64,000 bases of DNA from Tabrizicola_A sp964393035 (GTDB lineage: Bacteria; Pseudomonadota; Alphaproteobacteria; Rhodobacterales; Rhodobacteraceae), in assembly GCA_964393035.1 (NCBI GenBank), contig CAYMRX010000001.1, positions 124,001 to 188,000 of the forward strand, given 5' to 3'. A program made the translations under genes and the position numbers. Of the stretch, positions 34,073-43,375 are shown in pieces; position 1 is the stretch's first letter; each line of letters opens with the position of its first letter. Under the pieces are notes generated by a model. It was given only the letters and a program-made list of their open reading frames with translations, was not told the DNA's origin and ran no database searches.

Positions 34073-34561
34073 TCAGCCGCCAAGAAAATCCACCTTGCCG
34101 ACATCCACGCCATTGGCCCGCAGGATGTTGTAGGTGGTCGTCATGTGAAAATAGAAATTCGGCACCGCATAGCTGTGCAGGTATTGCAGCGCCGGGAAGG
34201 TCAGCTCACGCGGGCCGGCCTTGACGGTGATGGTGCGCGCCTCGGCCCCTTCATAGGCGCTGTCGGGGATGGTCTGGAGAAAGGCAATGGTCTTGGCGAT
34301 GCGGGCCTGCAATTCGGCCAAGGTGGTTTCGGTGTCGGGATAGGAGGGCACCTCCAGCCCCGCCAACCGGGCTGACGCGCCTTTGGCATGGTCGGTCATA
34401 ATGGCGACTTGCCGCCAAAGCGGGAACATATCGGCAATCAGCCGCGATTGCGGCAAAACCTCGGGCTTGATCTTTTTCGCCTCGGCATGGGCCTCGGCCT
34501 TGGTCAGGATCGCCGAAAGGGCGGTGAGCGAATGGATGAAATGCGAGGTGGGGGCGTGCAT
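34073..34561 (-). CDS. DUF1993 family protein
   Basis: Predicted all-helical protein of 162 residues. The family resembles DinB-like four-helix bundles, with conserved SRLIADMFPLWRQV and, near the C-terminus, LHSYAVPNFYFHMTTTYNILR. Histidines in the last helix could contribute to metal binding. Function unknown. AGGAG stands close before ATG 34561. It is on the minus strand just upstream of DUF1989 and may be co-transcribed with it. Confidence 0.75.
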   Translation of the reverse strand: MHAPTSHFIHSLTALSAILTKAEAHAEAKKIKPEVLPQSRLIADMFPLWRQVAIMTDHAKGASARLAGLEVPSYPDTETTLAELQARIAKTIAFLQTIPDSAYEGAEARTITVKAGPRELTFPALQYLHSYAVPNFYFHMTTTYNILRANGVDVGKVDFLGG

Positions 34562-34695
34562 GGCAATCTCCTGTTAATTTGCCCCATCAAGCGTCAGGCT
34601 ACGGCTCGGCGCAAGCCCTCCTTGTCAAACCCTCCTCGTCCGGCTTCGCCACGCGTCGGGGCCACCGAGGAGCGGGCGAAGACCGACGACGAGGT

Positions 34696-35622
34696 TCAGA
34701 CCCCAAGGCACCAGCGCATGATCGCCTTTTGCGCGTGCAGCCGGTTTTCCGCCTCATCAAAGATCACCGAATGCGGGCCGTCCATGACGGCAGAGGTTGC
34801 CTCGTCATTGCGATGCGCGGGCAGGCAATGCATGAACAGGCTGTCGGGCTTGGCCATGGCCATCAGCGCCTCGTTCACCTGATAGCCACGCAATTGGTTG
34901 TGACGGCGTTCCTTGGCGGATTCGGGGTCATGCATCGACACCCAAGTGTCGGTGACCACCAGATCGGCCCCGGCGACAGCCTTGTGCGGATCACGCTCGA
35001 TCAGGACATTGGCCCCTTTGGCACGGGCAAACTCGACAAAGTCGCGTTCCGGATCCAGCGTTTCCGGCCCGGTGAAGGTGAAGTCAAAGCCGAACTGCCC
35101 GGCGGCATGCAGGAAAGAAGCGGCGACGTTGTTGCCGTCGCCCGCCCAGACCACCTTTTTGCCCGCAATCGGGCCGCGATGTTCTTCATAGGTCATGACA
35201 TCGGCCATGATCTGGCAGGGGTGGGTGCGGTTGGTGAGGCCATTGATGACCGGCACGGTGGCATGTTCGGCCATTTCCAACAGCGTCGCCTCCTCAAAGG
35301 TGCGGATCATGATGAGGTCGACGTAGCGCGACAGCACCCGCGCGGTATCGGCAATCGTCTCGCCATGGCCAAGCTGCATCTCCTTGCCCGACAGCACCAT
35401 GGTCTGCCCACCCATCTGCCGCACGCCGACGTCAAAGGACACGCGGGTGCGGGTGGAAGGCTTTTCGAAAATCAGCGCCACCATGCGGCCCGCCAGCGGC
35501 TGGTCGTCGTCGGGCGTGCCTTTCGGACGGCCGTTGCGCGCGGTTTTCATCGCATGGGCCTTGTCGATCATGGTCCGCAGTTCGGAAGCTTCGGTCTTAT
35601 GGATGTCGAGGAAGTGTTTCAT
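34696..35622 (-). CDS. argF: Ornithine carbamoyltransferase
   Basis: Forms citrulline from ornithine and carbamoyl phosphate in arginine synthesis. The 308-residue protein has the carbamoyl-phosphate motif STRT (56-59, in FEKPSTRTRVSFDVG), the HPCQIMAD segment, the ornithine-binding DTWVSM and the C-terminal HCLPAHR. The ATG 35622 has no strong Shine-Dalgarno. It is downstream of argD on the same strand with a composite intergenic repeat between them, suggesting they are transcribed together with possible attenuation at the repeat. Confidence 0.96.
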   Translation of the reverse strand: MKHFLDIHKTEASELRTMIDKAHAMKTARNGRPKGTPDDDQPLAGRMVALIFEKPSTRTRVSFDVGVRQMGGQTMVLSGKEMQLGHGETIADTARVLSRYVDLIMIRTFEEATLLEMAEHATVPVINGLTNRTHPCQIMADVMTYEEHRGPIAGKKVVWAGDGNNVAASFLHAAGQFGFDFTFTGPETLDPERDFVEFARAKGANVLIERDPHKAVAGADLVVTDTWVSMHDPESAKERRHNQLRGYQVNEALMAMAKPDSLFMHCLPAHRNDEATSAVMDGPHSVIFDEAENRLHAQKAIMRWCLGV

Positions 35623-35646
35623 ATCGTTTCACTTTTTTTAGGCAAG

Positions 35647-35697
35647 CGGGGGTTTCACACCCCCGCACCCCCGTGGGGTATTTGGGCCAAGATGAAC
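35647..35697 (+). repeat. Composite intergenic repeat between argD and argF
   Basis: Hairpin GCGGGGGTTTCACACCCCCGC (35646-35666) is followed by ACCCCCGTGGGGTATTTGGG and CCAAGATGAA. It has the same arrangement as 24821-24870 and 55165-55215, though the 3' part differs. It sits inside a probable operon, so it could act as an internal partial terminator. Confidence 0.6.
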
Positions 35698-35700
35698 GGG

Positions 35701-36867
35701 TCAGGCGAGGGTCGCGGCGGCGCGGTCAAGCCGGGCGAGCGCCTCGGCGATATCTTCGTCGGGAATGTTGAGGGCCGGCAGCAGGCGGATCACATTGTCG
35801 GCGGCGGCGACGGTCAGAAGGTTCTGATCGTAATTCGCCTTGACCACATCGGTGTTGGTCGCCGTGCATTTCAGGCCCAGCATCAGACCCTGGCCGCGCA
35901 CCGACGCATAGACTTCGGGGTGGCGGGCGACGAGGCTTTCCAGACCCTGCCGGAACAGGCCGCCCTTGCGGTTGACCTCGGCAAGGAACGCATCATCCGA
36001 GACGATCTGCATCACCTTGGCCCCGACCGCGCAGCCCAAGGGGTTGCCGCCATAGGTGGAGCCATGGGTACCGGCGACCATGCCGGAGGCCGCGGCCTCG
36101 GAGGCCAAGAGCGCGCCCAACGGGAAACCGCCGCCGATGCCTTTGGCGACCATCATGATATCGGGGGCAACGCCCGCCCATTCATGGGCAAAGAGCTTGC
36201 CAGTGCGACCTACCCCGCATTGCACTTCATCGAAAATCAGCAATGCGCCGTGCTGGTCGCAAAGATCACGCAAGCCCTTGAGGCAGGCATCGGGCAAGGT
36301 GCGGATGCCGCCCTCGCCCTGAATGGGTTCGATGAGGACAGCGCAGGTCTTGTCGGAGATGGCGGCTTTCAGCGCCTCGTGGTCGCCGAAGGGCAGATGG
36401 GTAAAGCCGGGCATCAGGGGGCCAAAGCCCTTGACCATCTTTTCCGACCCTGCCGCCGCGATGGCCCCGGTGGAGCGGCCATGGAAGGCACCTTCGAAGG
36501 CAATGATCTCGGCCCGCGGCTGGCCTTTGTCATAGTGATACTTGCGCGCCATCTTGATGGCGAGTTCGGCGGTCTCGGTGCCCGAATTGGTGAAGAACAC
36601 CGTATCGGCAAAGGTCTTTTCAACCAGCAGTTCGGCCAGCCGTTCCTGTTCGGGGATGCGGTAGATATTCGACACATGCCACAGCTTTTGTGCCTGTTCG
36701 GTCAGGGTTTCGACCAGCGCCGGATGGGCATGGCCCAGCGCGTTCACCGCAATGCCACCGCCAAGATCAAGATATCGCGCGCCATCCTCGGACCAGAGCC
36801 AACTGCCTTCCCCTTTGACGAAGGCAAGGGGCGCGCGGTTGTAGGTGGGCAAAACGGCGGAAATCAT
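35701..36867 (-). CDS. argD: Acetylornithine transaminase
   Basis: PLP-dependent aminotransferase of the class III fold that makes N-acetylornithine in arginine synthesis. In the 388-residue product TNSGTEAxE-type residues appear as TNSGTETAE (93-101), the PLP-contacting FDEVQCG at about 212-218 and the Schiff-base lysine K242 in VAKGIGGGFPLGA. It also has HGSTYGGNPL, the cofactor phosphate segment. AAGGAA stands before ATG 36867; the frame remains open further upstream without similarity. argF follows, consistent with an arginine operon. Confidence 0.95.
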   Translation of the reverse strand: MISAVLPTYNRAPLAFVKGEGSWLWSEDGARYLDLGGGIAVNALGHAHPALVETLTEQAQKLWHVSNIYRIPEQERLAELLVEKTFADTVFFTNSGTETAELAIKMARKYHYDKGQPRAEIIAFEGAFHGRSTGAIAAAGSEKMVKGFGPLMPGFTHLPFGDHEALKAAISDKTCAVLIEPIQGEGGIRTLPDACLKGLRDLCDQHGALLIFDEVQCGVGRTGKLFAHEWAGVAPDIMMVAKGIGGGFPLGALLASEAAASGMVAGTHGSTYGGNPLGCAVGAKVMQIVSDDAFLAEVNRKGGLFRQGLESLVARHPEVYASVRGQGLMLGLKCTATNTDVVKANYDQNLLTVAAADNVIRLLPALNIPDEDIAEALARLDRAAATLA

Positions 36868-37228
36868 CGGCGGGGTTCCTTTTAGGCAAGGCCAAGGGAT
36901 GCCAAGGCCGGGGCGAAAGGTCAATGCTGTTGGGGGTATGGCCGGTTTCGGCCATGGCAGATCAGGCGCTGGCGCTTAGCGTCGGCGTCGGGGCAACTGG
37001 AAAGGGGTGCCATGGGTGATCATGCCTGCCGCTTAGCCGGAAGACGGTATCAAGGAAAGCGATTTCGGCGCGCAGCGCGCGTCAAACAGAAAAACCAGCG
37101 CAAAATGTTGCGAAAATGCCGGGGAAAGGTTGGGCCAGCCGATCCCTTGGCCGCGAGAAATCCCAGCCAAGCCTTGCAGCCAAAGGGGAGCGCGGCTAAA
37201 CGGGGCGAAACGCATCCCGAGGGAACCC
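36868..37228. other. Intergenic region between argD and gatC
   Basis: A 361-bp divergent promoter region. The only structure seen is the palindrome ATGGCCG-GTTT-CGGCCAT (36938-36955). There is a relatively AT-rich patch near 37090-37120 that could hold the gatC promoter. No convincing ORF, RNA or repeat was recognised. Confidence 0.5.
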
Positions 37229-37516
37229 ATGTCCATCGACATCGACACCGCCCGCAAGGTGGCCAAGCTGGCACGCATCCGCGTCGAAGAAGCCGCCCTT
37301 CCCGATCTTGCCCGCGAACTTTCCGGGATTTTGGGCTTCATGGAGCAATTGAACGAGGTGAATGTCGACGGAGTGGAGCCGATGACCTCGGTCACGCCGA
37401 TGCGGCTGAAGCGGCGGGTGGATGTGGTGACGGATGGCAATATCCAGGACCGGATCCTGAAGAATGCCCCTGACGCCCGCGAGGGTTTTTTCGCCGTCCC
37501 GAAGGTTGTGGAGTAA
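37229..37516 (+). CDS. gatC: Asp-tRNA(Asn)/Glu-tRNA(Gln) amidotransferase subunit C
   Basis: Small subunit of the GatCAB amidotransferase that converts Glu-tRNA(Gln) and Asp-tRNA(Asn) into correctly charged tRNAs. The 95-residue product shows the family pattern: TARKVAKLARI, LSGILGFMEQLNEVNVDGVEPMTSV and the C-terminal ENVLRNAPD-like motif RILKNAPDAREGFFAVPKVVE. The start ATG 37229 has GAGGGAA upstream. gatA begins four bases after the stop; gatB is not in the window. Confidence 0.95.
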   Translation: MSIDIDTARKVAKLARIRVEEAALPDLARELSGILGFMEQLNEVNVDGVEPMTSVTPMRLKRRVDVVTDGNIQDRILKNAPDAREGFFAVPKVVE

Positions 37517-37520
37517 GCCG

Positions 37521-39002
37521 ATGACCACCCCGAACTCCTGGACCATCACCGCCGCGCGCGAGGCGCTGCGCAAGGGCGAGATTTCCGCCGTCGATCTGAC
37601 CATGTCCTGCCTGACGGCAATGGATGCGGGCGATGCGCTGAATGCCTTTGTCCACAAGACGCCCGAGATTGCCTTGGAACAGGCCCGCGCCGCCGATGCG
37701 CGGCTGAAGGCGGGCGGTGCGCCCGACATGTGCGGGATTCCCTTGGGGATCAAGGATCTCTTTTGCACCAAGGGCGTGCCGTCGCAGGCCGGGTCGAACA
37801 TCCTCAAAGGCTTCAAGCCCGAATATGAATCGACCGTCACGGCAAAGCTGTTTGATGCGGGCGCTGTCATGCTGGGCAAGCTCAGCATGGACGAATTCGC
37901 CATGGGCTCGTCCAATGAAACCGCCTGCTATGGCCCCGCGGTCAGCCCGTGGAAGGTGGACAGCCGTCAACTGACGCCGGGCGGATCTTCGGGCGGATCG
38001 GCTGCCGCCGTGGCCGCCGACCTGTGCCTTGCCGCCACCGGCACCGATACCGGCGGCTCCATCCGCCAGCCCGCCGCCTTTACCGGCATCACCGGCATCA
38101 AGCCGACCTATGGCCGCGTGTCGCGCTGGGGCATTGTGGCCTATGCCTCGTCTTTGGATCAGGCCGGACCGATGACCAAATCGGTGCGCGATGCGGCGAT
38201 CTTCCTTGGCGCCATGTCGGGCCATGATGCGAAAGATTCGACCAGCGCCGATATTGCGGTGCCGAGTTTTGAAGCCGCCCTCACCGGCGACATCCGGGGC
38301 AAAAAGATCGGCATCCCGCGCGAATACCGGCTGGACGGTATCCCGGCCGAGATTGACGCGCTTTGGCAAAAGGGCATTGAGATGATGCGCGATGCCGGGG
38401 CCGAGATCGTTGACATCAGCCTGCCGCATACAAAATACGCCCTGCCCGCCTATTACGTCATTGCGCCCGCCGAGGCGTCGTCGAACCTCGCCCGTTATGA
38501 CGGTGTGCGTTATGGCCATCGCGCCAAGCTGGCACAGGGCGACGGCATCACCGAAATGTATGAGAAAACCCGCGCCGAGGGCTTTGGCCCCGAGGTGCAG
38601 CGCCGGATCATGGTGGGCACCTATGTGCTGTCGGCGGGCTTCTATGACGCCTATTACAACCGCGCCCGCAAGGTCCGCGCCCTTATCAAACGCGATTTCG
38701 AACAGGCCTTTGCCGCCGGAATCGACGCCATCCTGACCCCCGCCACGCCGTCTTCGGCCTTTGGCATTGGGGAAATGGGCAGCGCGGACCCGGTGGAGAT
38801 GTATCTGAACGACGTTTTCACCATCACGGTGAACCTTGCGGGCCTGCCCGGCGTGTCGGTTCCGGTAGGTCTTGACCAAAAGGGGCTGCCGCTTGGCCTG
38901 CAACTGATCGGGCGCCCGTGGGAAGAAGGCGACCTTCTCAATCACGCCTATGTGCTGGAGCGCGCCGCAGGCTTTGTTTGCAAGCCGCAGAAATGGTGGT
39001 AA
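37521..39002 (+). CDS. gatA: Asp-tRNA(Asn)/Glu-tRNA(Gln) amidotransferase subunit A
   Basis: Amidase subunit that releases ammonia from glutamine for the transamidation. The 493-residue amidase-signature protein has the catalytic Ser-cisSer-Lys: the lysine in GIPLGIKDLF and the serines in the Gly/Ser-rich GGSSGGSAAAVAA and GTDTGGSIRQPAAF. The C-terminal part retains DVFTITVNLAGLPGVSVP. The gene follows gatC closely. Absence of gatB nearby is common in alphaproteobacteria. Confidence 0.96.
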   Translation: MTTPNSWTITAAREALRKGEISAVDLTMSCLTAMDAGDALNAFVHKTPEIALEQARAADARLKAGGAPDMCGIPLGIKDLFCTKGVPSQAGSNILKGFKPEYESTVTAKLFDAGAVMLGKLSMDEFAMGSSNETACYGPAVSPWKVDSRQLTPGGSSGGSAAAVAADLCLAATGTDTGGSIRQPAAFTGITGIKPTYGRVSRWGIVAYASSLDQAGPMTKSVRDAAIFLGAMSGHDAKDSTSADIAVPSFEAALTGDIRGKKIGIPREYRLDGIPAEIDALWQKGIEMMRDAGAEIVDISLPHTKYALPAYYVIAPAEASSNLARYDGVRYGHRAKLAQGDGITEMYEKTRAEGFGPEVQRRIMVGTYVLSAGFYDAYYNRARKVRALIKRDFEQAFAAGIDAILTPATPSSAFGIGEMGSADPVEMYLNDVFTITVNLAGLPGVSVPVGLDQKGLPLGLQLIGRPWEEGDLLNHAYVLERAAGFVCKPQKWW

Positions 39003-39040
39003 GGGGCGGAAAATTCGCCCCCCCTTCAAAGGTCGATCCG

Positions 39041-39826
39041 ATGCGCCTTCTTCCTTTCATCGCTCTTGCCTTCGGGCTGGCAGCCTGCGCGCCTGACATG
39101 CCGGACTCCGGCTCGGGCGTCGGGTTTGACGATTACAACTCTTATGTTCGCAACGCCCAGCCGGTGCCGAACGCCCCGTTGAACCCGATGGCAGGCCAAA
39201 TTGCCGCCGCCCCGACAACGGGCTTTTCGCCGGAGAATGCCGCCGCAGCGATTGATCGCGCCACCGGCGTTGTCCCGACCGGCGGCATGATGGCAAGCAC
39301 CGCACCGGCCCCGATGGCCAGCACGCTTGCGCCTGCCCCGATGCAAACCGTGACGCTGGATGCCAACGGCCAGCGTCCGCGCGGCAATGCCCCGGCGGGG
39401 ATTCAGGAAGAGTCGGGCGAGATGACCGCCCTGCATACTGAAATCTCGGATGAGAACGATTTCGAAGCGGTCAAGTCCCGCGAAACCATCCAAAGCGACA
39501 AGGCCCGGATCGAGCGCAACAAGGCGCAATATACCGTGGACCAACCCGGCGCGCTGCCGACCCGCAGCGGCGGCACGGATGTTTCTGCGGCGATCCAGTT
39601 TGCGCTGTCCACCACCCACCCGGTCGGCTCGCAGATGTACAAACGCTCGGGCCTGAAGTTCAAAAGCCCGGAAGCCGCGTGCCAACGCTATGGCTCTGAC
39701 ATGGAGGCACAGGAACAGTTCCTTGCCGCCGGCGGGCCGGAACGTGACCGCAGGGGCATCGATCCGGATGGCGATGGTTTTGCCTGCGGCTTCAACCCCG
39801 CACCCTTCCGCGCTGCCAAGCAGTGA
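39041..39826 (+). CDS. Lipoprotein with C-terminal excalibur-like calcium motif
   Basis: Predicted lipoprotein of 261 residues. Signal peptide ends with lipobox LAAC (C16). A long Ala/Pro-rich, probably disordered region (about 20-135) precedes a charged helical part (DFEAVKSRETIQSDKARIERNKAQY). The C-terminus has DPDGDGFACGFNP, an excalibur-like DxDxDG loop expected to bind calcium, with a conserved cysteine. Function unknown; a cell-envelope role is likely. Its stop overlaps the start of the amidase gene (GTGA), so the two are translationally coupled and probably act together in the envelope. Confidence 0.75.
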   Translation: MRLLPFIALAFGLAACAPDMPDSGSGVGFDDYNSYVRNAQPVPNAPLNPMAGQIAAAPTTGFSPENAAAAIDRATGVVPTGGMMASTAPAPMASTLAPAPMQTVTLDANGQRPRGNAPAGIQEESGEMTALHTEISDENDFEAVKSRETIQSDKARIERNKAQYTVDQPGALPTRSGGTDVSAAIQFALSTTHPVGSQMYKRSGLKFKSPEAACQRYGSDMEAQEQFLAAGGPERDRRGIDPDGDGFACGFNPAPFRAAKQ

Positions 39827-40482
39827 GCCTGCCCTCGCCGAATTTCGGTGACCGGCGGGGGGGAGTTGCCCCCTCGCTGGTGGTGATTCACTACACCGCC
39901 ATCTCCTGTGATGAGGCCAGGGCGCGGCTTTGCGACCCCGTGGCAGAGGTGTCTGCGCATTGGCTGATCTCGGAAACCGGGGCCACCGAGGCGCTGGTCG
40001 ACGAGCGCCACCGCGCTTGGCATGCCGGTGCGGGCGGCTGGGCGGGTCTTGAGGACATCAACAGCCATTCGATCGGGATCGAATTGGCCAATGACGGACA
40101 GCAGCCCTTCCCGGAACCACAGATGGCCGCACTGGAACGGCTTTTGGTCGCAATTCTGGCGCGCTGGTCGATCCCGCCGCAGCGGGTGATCGGCCATTCC
40201 GACATGGCCCCCACCCGCAAATCCGATCCGGGACCGCGTTTCGACTGGCGGCGGCTGGCGGTGCAGGGGCTGGCGGTCTGGCCCGAACCGAATACATCTG
40301 CGACGGGCACCCCTGAGGCGCCACTGGCCGAAAGCCTGACCGCCATCGGCTATCCTGACGCGCCGGACACGGCCCGGCTGGCGGCCTTTCGCCTGCGCGT
40401 CCGGCCTTGGGCCACGGGGCCAGAGGACGCGACGGACCGCAGGCTGGCGGCTGATCTTGCCCGCCGCTTTGGCATTGCCTGA
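39823..40482 (+). CDS. N-acetylmuramoyl-L-alanine amidase (AmpD/AmiD type)
   Basis: Zinc amidase that removes the peptide from muropeptides. The 219-residue Amidase_2 domain carries zinc ligands in VIHYTA (His) and GHSDMAPTRKSDPG (His and Asp) and a HSIGIELAN segment. No signal peptide or lipobox is visible, suggesting a cytoplasmic AmpD-like role in muropeptide recycling, although the neighbouring lipoprotein hints at envelope turnover. A C-terminal extension (about 160-219) may be a peptidoglycan-binding helix set. It starts with GTG overlapping the lipoprotein stop. Confidence 0.85.
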   Translation: MSLPSPNFGDRRGGVAPSLVVIHYTAISCDEARARLCDPVAEVSAHWLISETGATEALVDERHRAWHAGAGGWAGLEDINSHSIGIELANDGQQPFPEPQMAALERLLVAILARWSIPPQRVIGHSDMAPTRKSDPGPRFDWRRLAVQGLAVWPEPNTSATGTPEAPLAESLTAIGYPDAPDTARLAAFRLRVRPWATGPEDATDRRLAADLARRFGIA

Positions 40483-40531
40483 TTTTCCGCCAGCCCTTGA
40501 TGCCTGACCGCTTTGGCCTTATGCCCACCTC

Positions 40532-40935
40532 GCGCGGAGGGCTGGATGACCGCGGGGCAACTGCCTCGAGGAAAGTCCGGACTCCATGAAGGAAGGGTGC
40601 CGGGTAACGCCCGGCGGGGGCAACCCCAGGGAAAGCGCCACAGAGAAGAAACCGCCCCGCATGCGGGGTAAGGGTGAAACGGTGGGGTAAGAGCCCACCG
40701 CGGCCTTGGCAACAAGGACGGCACGGCAAGCCCCACCCGGAGCAATGCCGAATAGGGACCCCGCGTGGAAAGGTCCGCGACTGCCGCAAGGCGATGGCGG
40801 AGACCTCCACAGGGACACTTCAGCCCAGGGGTCCGGGTTGGCAGCTTGACCGCCCCGGTAACGGGTGCGGCAGAGGAATGGTCATCCAGAGAGGGCAACC
40901 TCTTGGACAGAATCCGGCTTACAGGCCCTCCGCGC
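40532..40935 (+). ncRNA. rnpB: RNase P RNA, class A
   Basis: Catalytic RNA that matures tRNA 5' ends. All conserved regions are visible: GAGGAAAGTCCGGACTCCA near the 5' end (P4 and adjacent), ACAGAGAAGAAACCGCC, the GGGTGAAACGGTGGGGTAAGAGCCCACCG core segment, and GACAGAATCCGGCTTACAGG near the 3' end closing P4. P1 pairs GCGCGGAGGGC (40532-40542) with GCCCTCCGCGC (40925-40935). The ends given are the P1 borders; the mature ends may differ by a few bases. Confidence 0.97.
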
Positions 40936-41021
40936 AATTCACCCCGAGATGAAAGCCATGGCGAACGGCCCTGAAATGTTGAATAGTTTGCCGCATATTC
41001 AAACGGTCGCGCTGATTACCC

Positions 41022-42203
41022 ATGTCAAAACTGCACAAGAACCGCGCGGCCCCCACCGGAAAGGTGATCGTCGCCTGTATGCGCGACGAGGCGCTGTTTG
41101 TGGTGGAATGGGTGGCGCATCATCTGGCCCTTGGCTTTGACCACATCCTTGTTTTTACCAACGATTGTTCGGATGGCACCGATGCCCTGCTGAAGGCGAT
41201 GGCCGCCGCTCTGCCGGTGGAGCATTACGACAACCCTGGCCCCTATACCGCAGGCACCATTCAGAAACAGGCGCTGGAGATGGCCTTCACCCTGCCTCAG
41301 GTGCGGCAAGCCGAATGGGTTCTGCACATTGATGCCGATGAATATCTGAACATCACAGTCGGCAATCGCCGGATTGGCGACCTGATCGCACTTTTCCCCG
41401 AGGTGGACGCCATCGCCATTCAATGGCGCCACTTTGGCAGCGCCGGTGTGGCCCAGTGGCACCCCGGATCGGTGGTGGAAACCTTCACCCGCTGCGAGGC
41501 GGAGGTGCCCGTACCGGAGGCAAAAGCCGAAGTCGGTTTCAAAACGCTGTTTCGTCCGCAAAAGTTCAAGATGATGGGCGTGCATACCCCCAAGCTGCCC
41601 TGGCGCAAGCGGGTGCCGGTGGTGGTCAATGCCGCAGGCGTCCCCATGCCCATCGAGGCGCTGATGTCACGGCGCAAATCGGGCTATAAGGTCGAGGCAG
41701 CGCAGTGCACATGGGCCAATGCCTGCCTGCATCACCATCATGTCAAATCCGACGACCTGCATTTGCTGAAACATGCTCGCGGCGACGCCAATGGACGCAA
41801 GAACAAGAAACGCGTGATCGGATCAAGCTTTTATCAGCTTGTGAACCGCAACGAGGTGGAAAACACCTCGCTGGTCGACCTCCGGCCCGCCGTGGAACCG
41901 ATCGAGGCGCAGATTCGCACCCTGCCGCAGGTGGCGCAACTGGAGGCCGCCGCGCTGGCGTGGTTCCGCGCGCGGTTTCAGGACATGGAACAGAGCGCGG
42001 CCGCAATCGCCGCCGAGGAGGCGGCGCTGGACTGGCTGCGCGACCGCATGGACGAGTTGCGGCGCTCTGTCGGGGCTGCGGGGTTCGAACAGGCCGCCGC
42101 GCTGTGGTTCCGCCGCCTTTTGGTGCGGCTGGATGAGGTGGATGACGCCGCCGATGAGGTTGTGCGCGATGATGCGGCGGGCAGCGCCGGGGCGGCCCCA
42201 TAA
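41022..42203 (+). CDS. Glycosyltransferase family 2 (Glyco_tranf_2_4-like)
   Basis: Predicted glycosyltransferase of 393 residues. The N-terminal part is GT-A-like: VIVACMRDEALFVVEWVAHHLALGFDHILVFTNDCSDGTD, with the metal-binding DADEYL (LHIDADEYLN). Middle residues include HHHHVKS and RGDANGRKNKKRV. The last 90 residues form an acidic Ala-rich helical extension (EEAALDWLRDRMDELRR) of unknown purpose. No membrane segment is obvious, so it may act in the cytoplasm on a surface glycan precursor. It lies between rnpB and rpmG. Confidence 0.75.
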   Translation: MSKLHKNRAAPTGKVIVACMRDEALFVVEWVAHHLALGFDHILVFTNDCSDGTDALLKAMAAALPVEHYDNPGPYTAGTIQKQALEMAFTLPQVRQAEWVLHIDADEYLNITVGNRRIGDLIALFPEVDAIAIQWRHFGSAGVAQWHPGSVVETFTRCEAEVPVPEAKAEVGFKTLFRPQKFKMMGVHTPKLPWRKRVPVVVNAAGVPMPIEALMSRRKSGYKVEAAQCTWANACLHHHHVKSDDLHLLKHARGDANGRKNKKRVIGSSFYQLVNRNEVENTSLVDLRPAVEPIEAQIRTLPQVAQLEAAALAWFRARFQDMEQSAAAIAAEEAALDWLRDRMDELRRSVGAAGFEQAAALWFRRLLVRLDEVDDAADEVVRDDAAGSAGAAP

Positions 42204-42317
42204 GACCGGCACGTTCCCCGCGCTTTTGCTGTTGACTCTGCCCGCCGCCCGCGTAAAAGGCGGGCTTCAAGGTTTTACCGGGAAAGCAGTGGTTTTCCCG
42301 ATGCAGGAGAGACGACC

Positions 42318-42485
42318 ATGGCCAAACCGGCGACGATCAAGATCCGTCTGAACTCGACGGCTGGCACCGGGCACTTCTATGTGACCAAAAAGAACGCGCG
42401 CACCATGACCGAAAAGATGGTCGTGAAGAAGTACGACCCCGTCAAGCGCGAGCATGTCGAATACAAGGAAGGCAAGATCAAGTAA
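42318..42485 (+). CDS. rpmG: 50S ribosomal protein L33
   Basis: Small ribosomal protein of 55 residues (MAKPATIKIRLNST..). It matches L33 of the cysteine-free type, which does not bind zinc: KIRLNSTAGTGHFYVTKKNARTM and the lysine-rich KYDPVKREHVEYKEGKIK. AGGAGA precedes the ATG. It is followed closely by a strong terminator. Confidence 0.97.
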   Translation: MAKPATIKIRLNSTAGTGHFYVTKKNARTMTEKMVVKKYDPVKREHVEYKEGKIK

Positions 42486-42512
42486 GATCTTCCCCCTTCG
42501 GGATACAGCACA

Positions 42513-42540
42513 CCGCGCCCCTTCGGGCGCGGTTTTGCTT
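42513..42540 (+). terminator. Rho-independent terminator after rpmG
   Basis: Perfect 8-bp stem CCGCGCCC/GGGCGCGG (42513-42520 with 42525-42532), loop CTTC, then TTTTGCTT. Confidence 0.9.
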
Positions 42541-42603
42541 TGCGGGTGGCGCACGGGTGCCAGCCCTCGCCCCCTCAGCCCTTGCCGCGCTGTGAACGCA
42601 ATG

Positions 42604-42630
42604 AAAAAGGCCGGGGTCTCCCCCGGCCTT
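42604..42630 (-). terminator. Terminator after the Bax-inhibitor-1 gene
   Basis: Perfect 10-bp stem AAGGCCGGGG/CCCCGGCCTT (42607-42616 with 42621-42630), loop TCTC; on the minus strand it is followed by TTTTTC. Confidence 0.85.
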
Positions 42631-42652
42631 TCGGTTCCGTCTTGGTTCTGCG

Positions 42653-43375
42653 TTATTCCCGGTCGCCCATGAAATTCAGCAGGAACATGAACATGTTGAT
42701 GAAGTCGAGGTAGAGGTTCAGCGCGCCCATGATGGCGGCCTTGCCCAGCCATTCCTGATCGCCATGCACGGCATGGGCGACATAGGTGTTCTTGATCGAC
42801 TGCGTGTCATAGGCCGTCAGACCCGCGAAGATCAGCACGCCGATGACCGAGATCGCGAAAGCCATCGCCGAGGAGGCGAGGAAGATATTCACGATCGATG
42901 CCACGATCAGGCCGATCAGACCCATGATGAGGAAAGTCCCCATGCCCGACAGGTCTTTCTTCGTGGTATAGCCGTAAAGCGACAGGCCCGCGAAGGCGAT
43001 GGCGGTTACAAGGAAGGTCTGCGCGATCGAGGTGCCGGTGTAGACGGCGAAGATGAACGACAGCGACAGACCAACGGCTGCGGCATAGACGTAGAAAAAC
43101 AACTGTGCAGCAGCGACCGACAAGCGGTTGATGAGCGCGCCAAAGGCAAAGACCATGACGAGGGGCGCAAACATCACGACCCATTTCAGCGGCGAGCCGA
43201 AGATGGTGGCGAGCATCGCCTCATTGGTGCCCACGGCCCAAGCCACGCCGCCCGTCACGACCATGGCCACCGCCATCAGGCCGTAAACCTTGTTCATATG
43301 GGCGCGCAGGCCCTCGTCGATCTGGGCCGCTTGGGCGGTGCCCACGCCGGTCCGGATCGTGTCAAACTGTGCCAT
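42653..43375 (-). CDS. Bax inhibitor-1/YccA family membrane protein
   Basis: Seven-helix inner-membrane protein of 240 residues, of the BI-1 (YbhL/YccA) family. Members are thought to leak calcium or modulate FtsH-dependent proteolysis; the role here is unproven. Typical parts are HMNKVYGLMAVAMVVTGGVAWA, INRLSVAAAQLFFYVYAA, and the C-terminal YLDFINMFMFLLNFMG with the conserved Asp pair region. The start ATG 43375 is fixed by GGAGG five bases upstream. It is flanked by its own terminator. Confidence 0.9.
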   Translation of the reverse strand: MAQFDTIRTGVGTAQAAQIDEGLRAHMNKVYGLMAVAMVVTGGVAWAVGTNEAMLATIFGSPLKWVVMFAPLVMVFAFGALINRLSVAAAQLFFYVYAAAVGLSLSFIFAVYTGTSIAQTFLVTAIAFAGLSLYGYTTKKDLSGMGTFLIMGLIGLIVASIVNIFLASSAMAFAISVIGVLIFAGLTAYDTQSIKNTYVAHAVHGDQEWLGKAAIMGALNLYLDFINMFMFLLNFMGDRE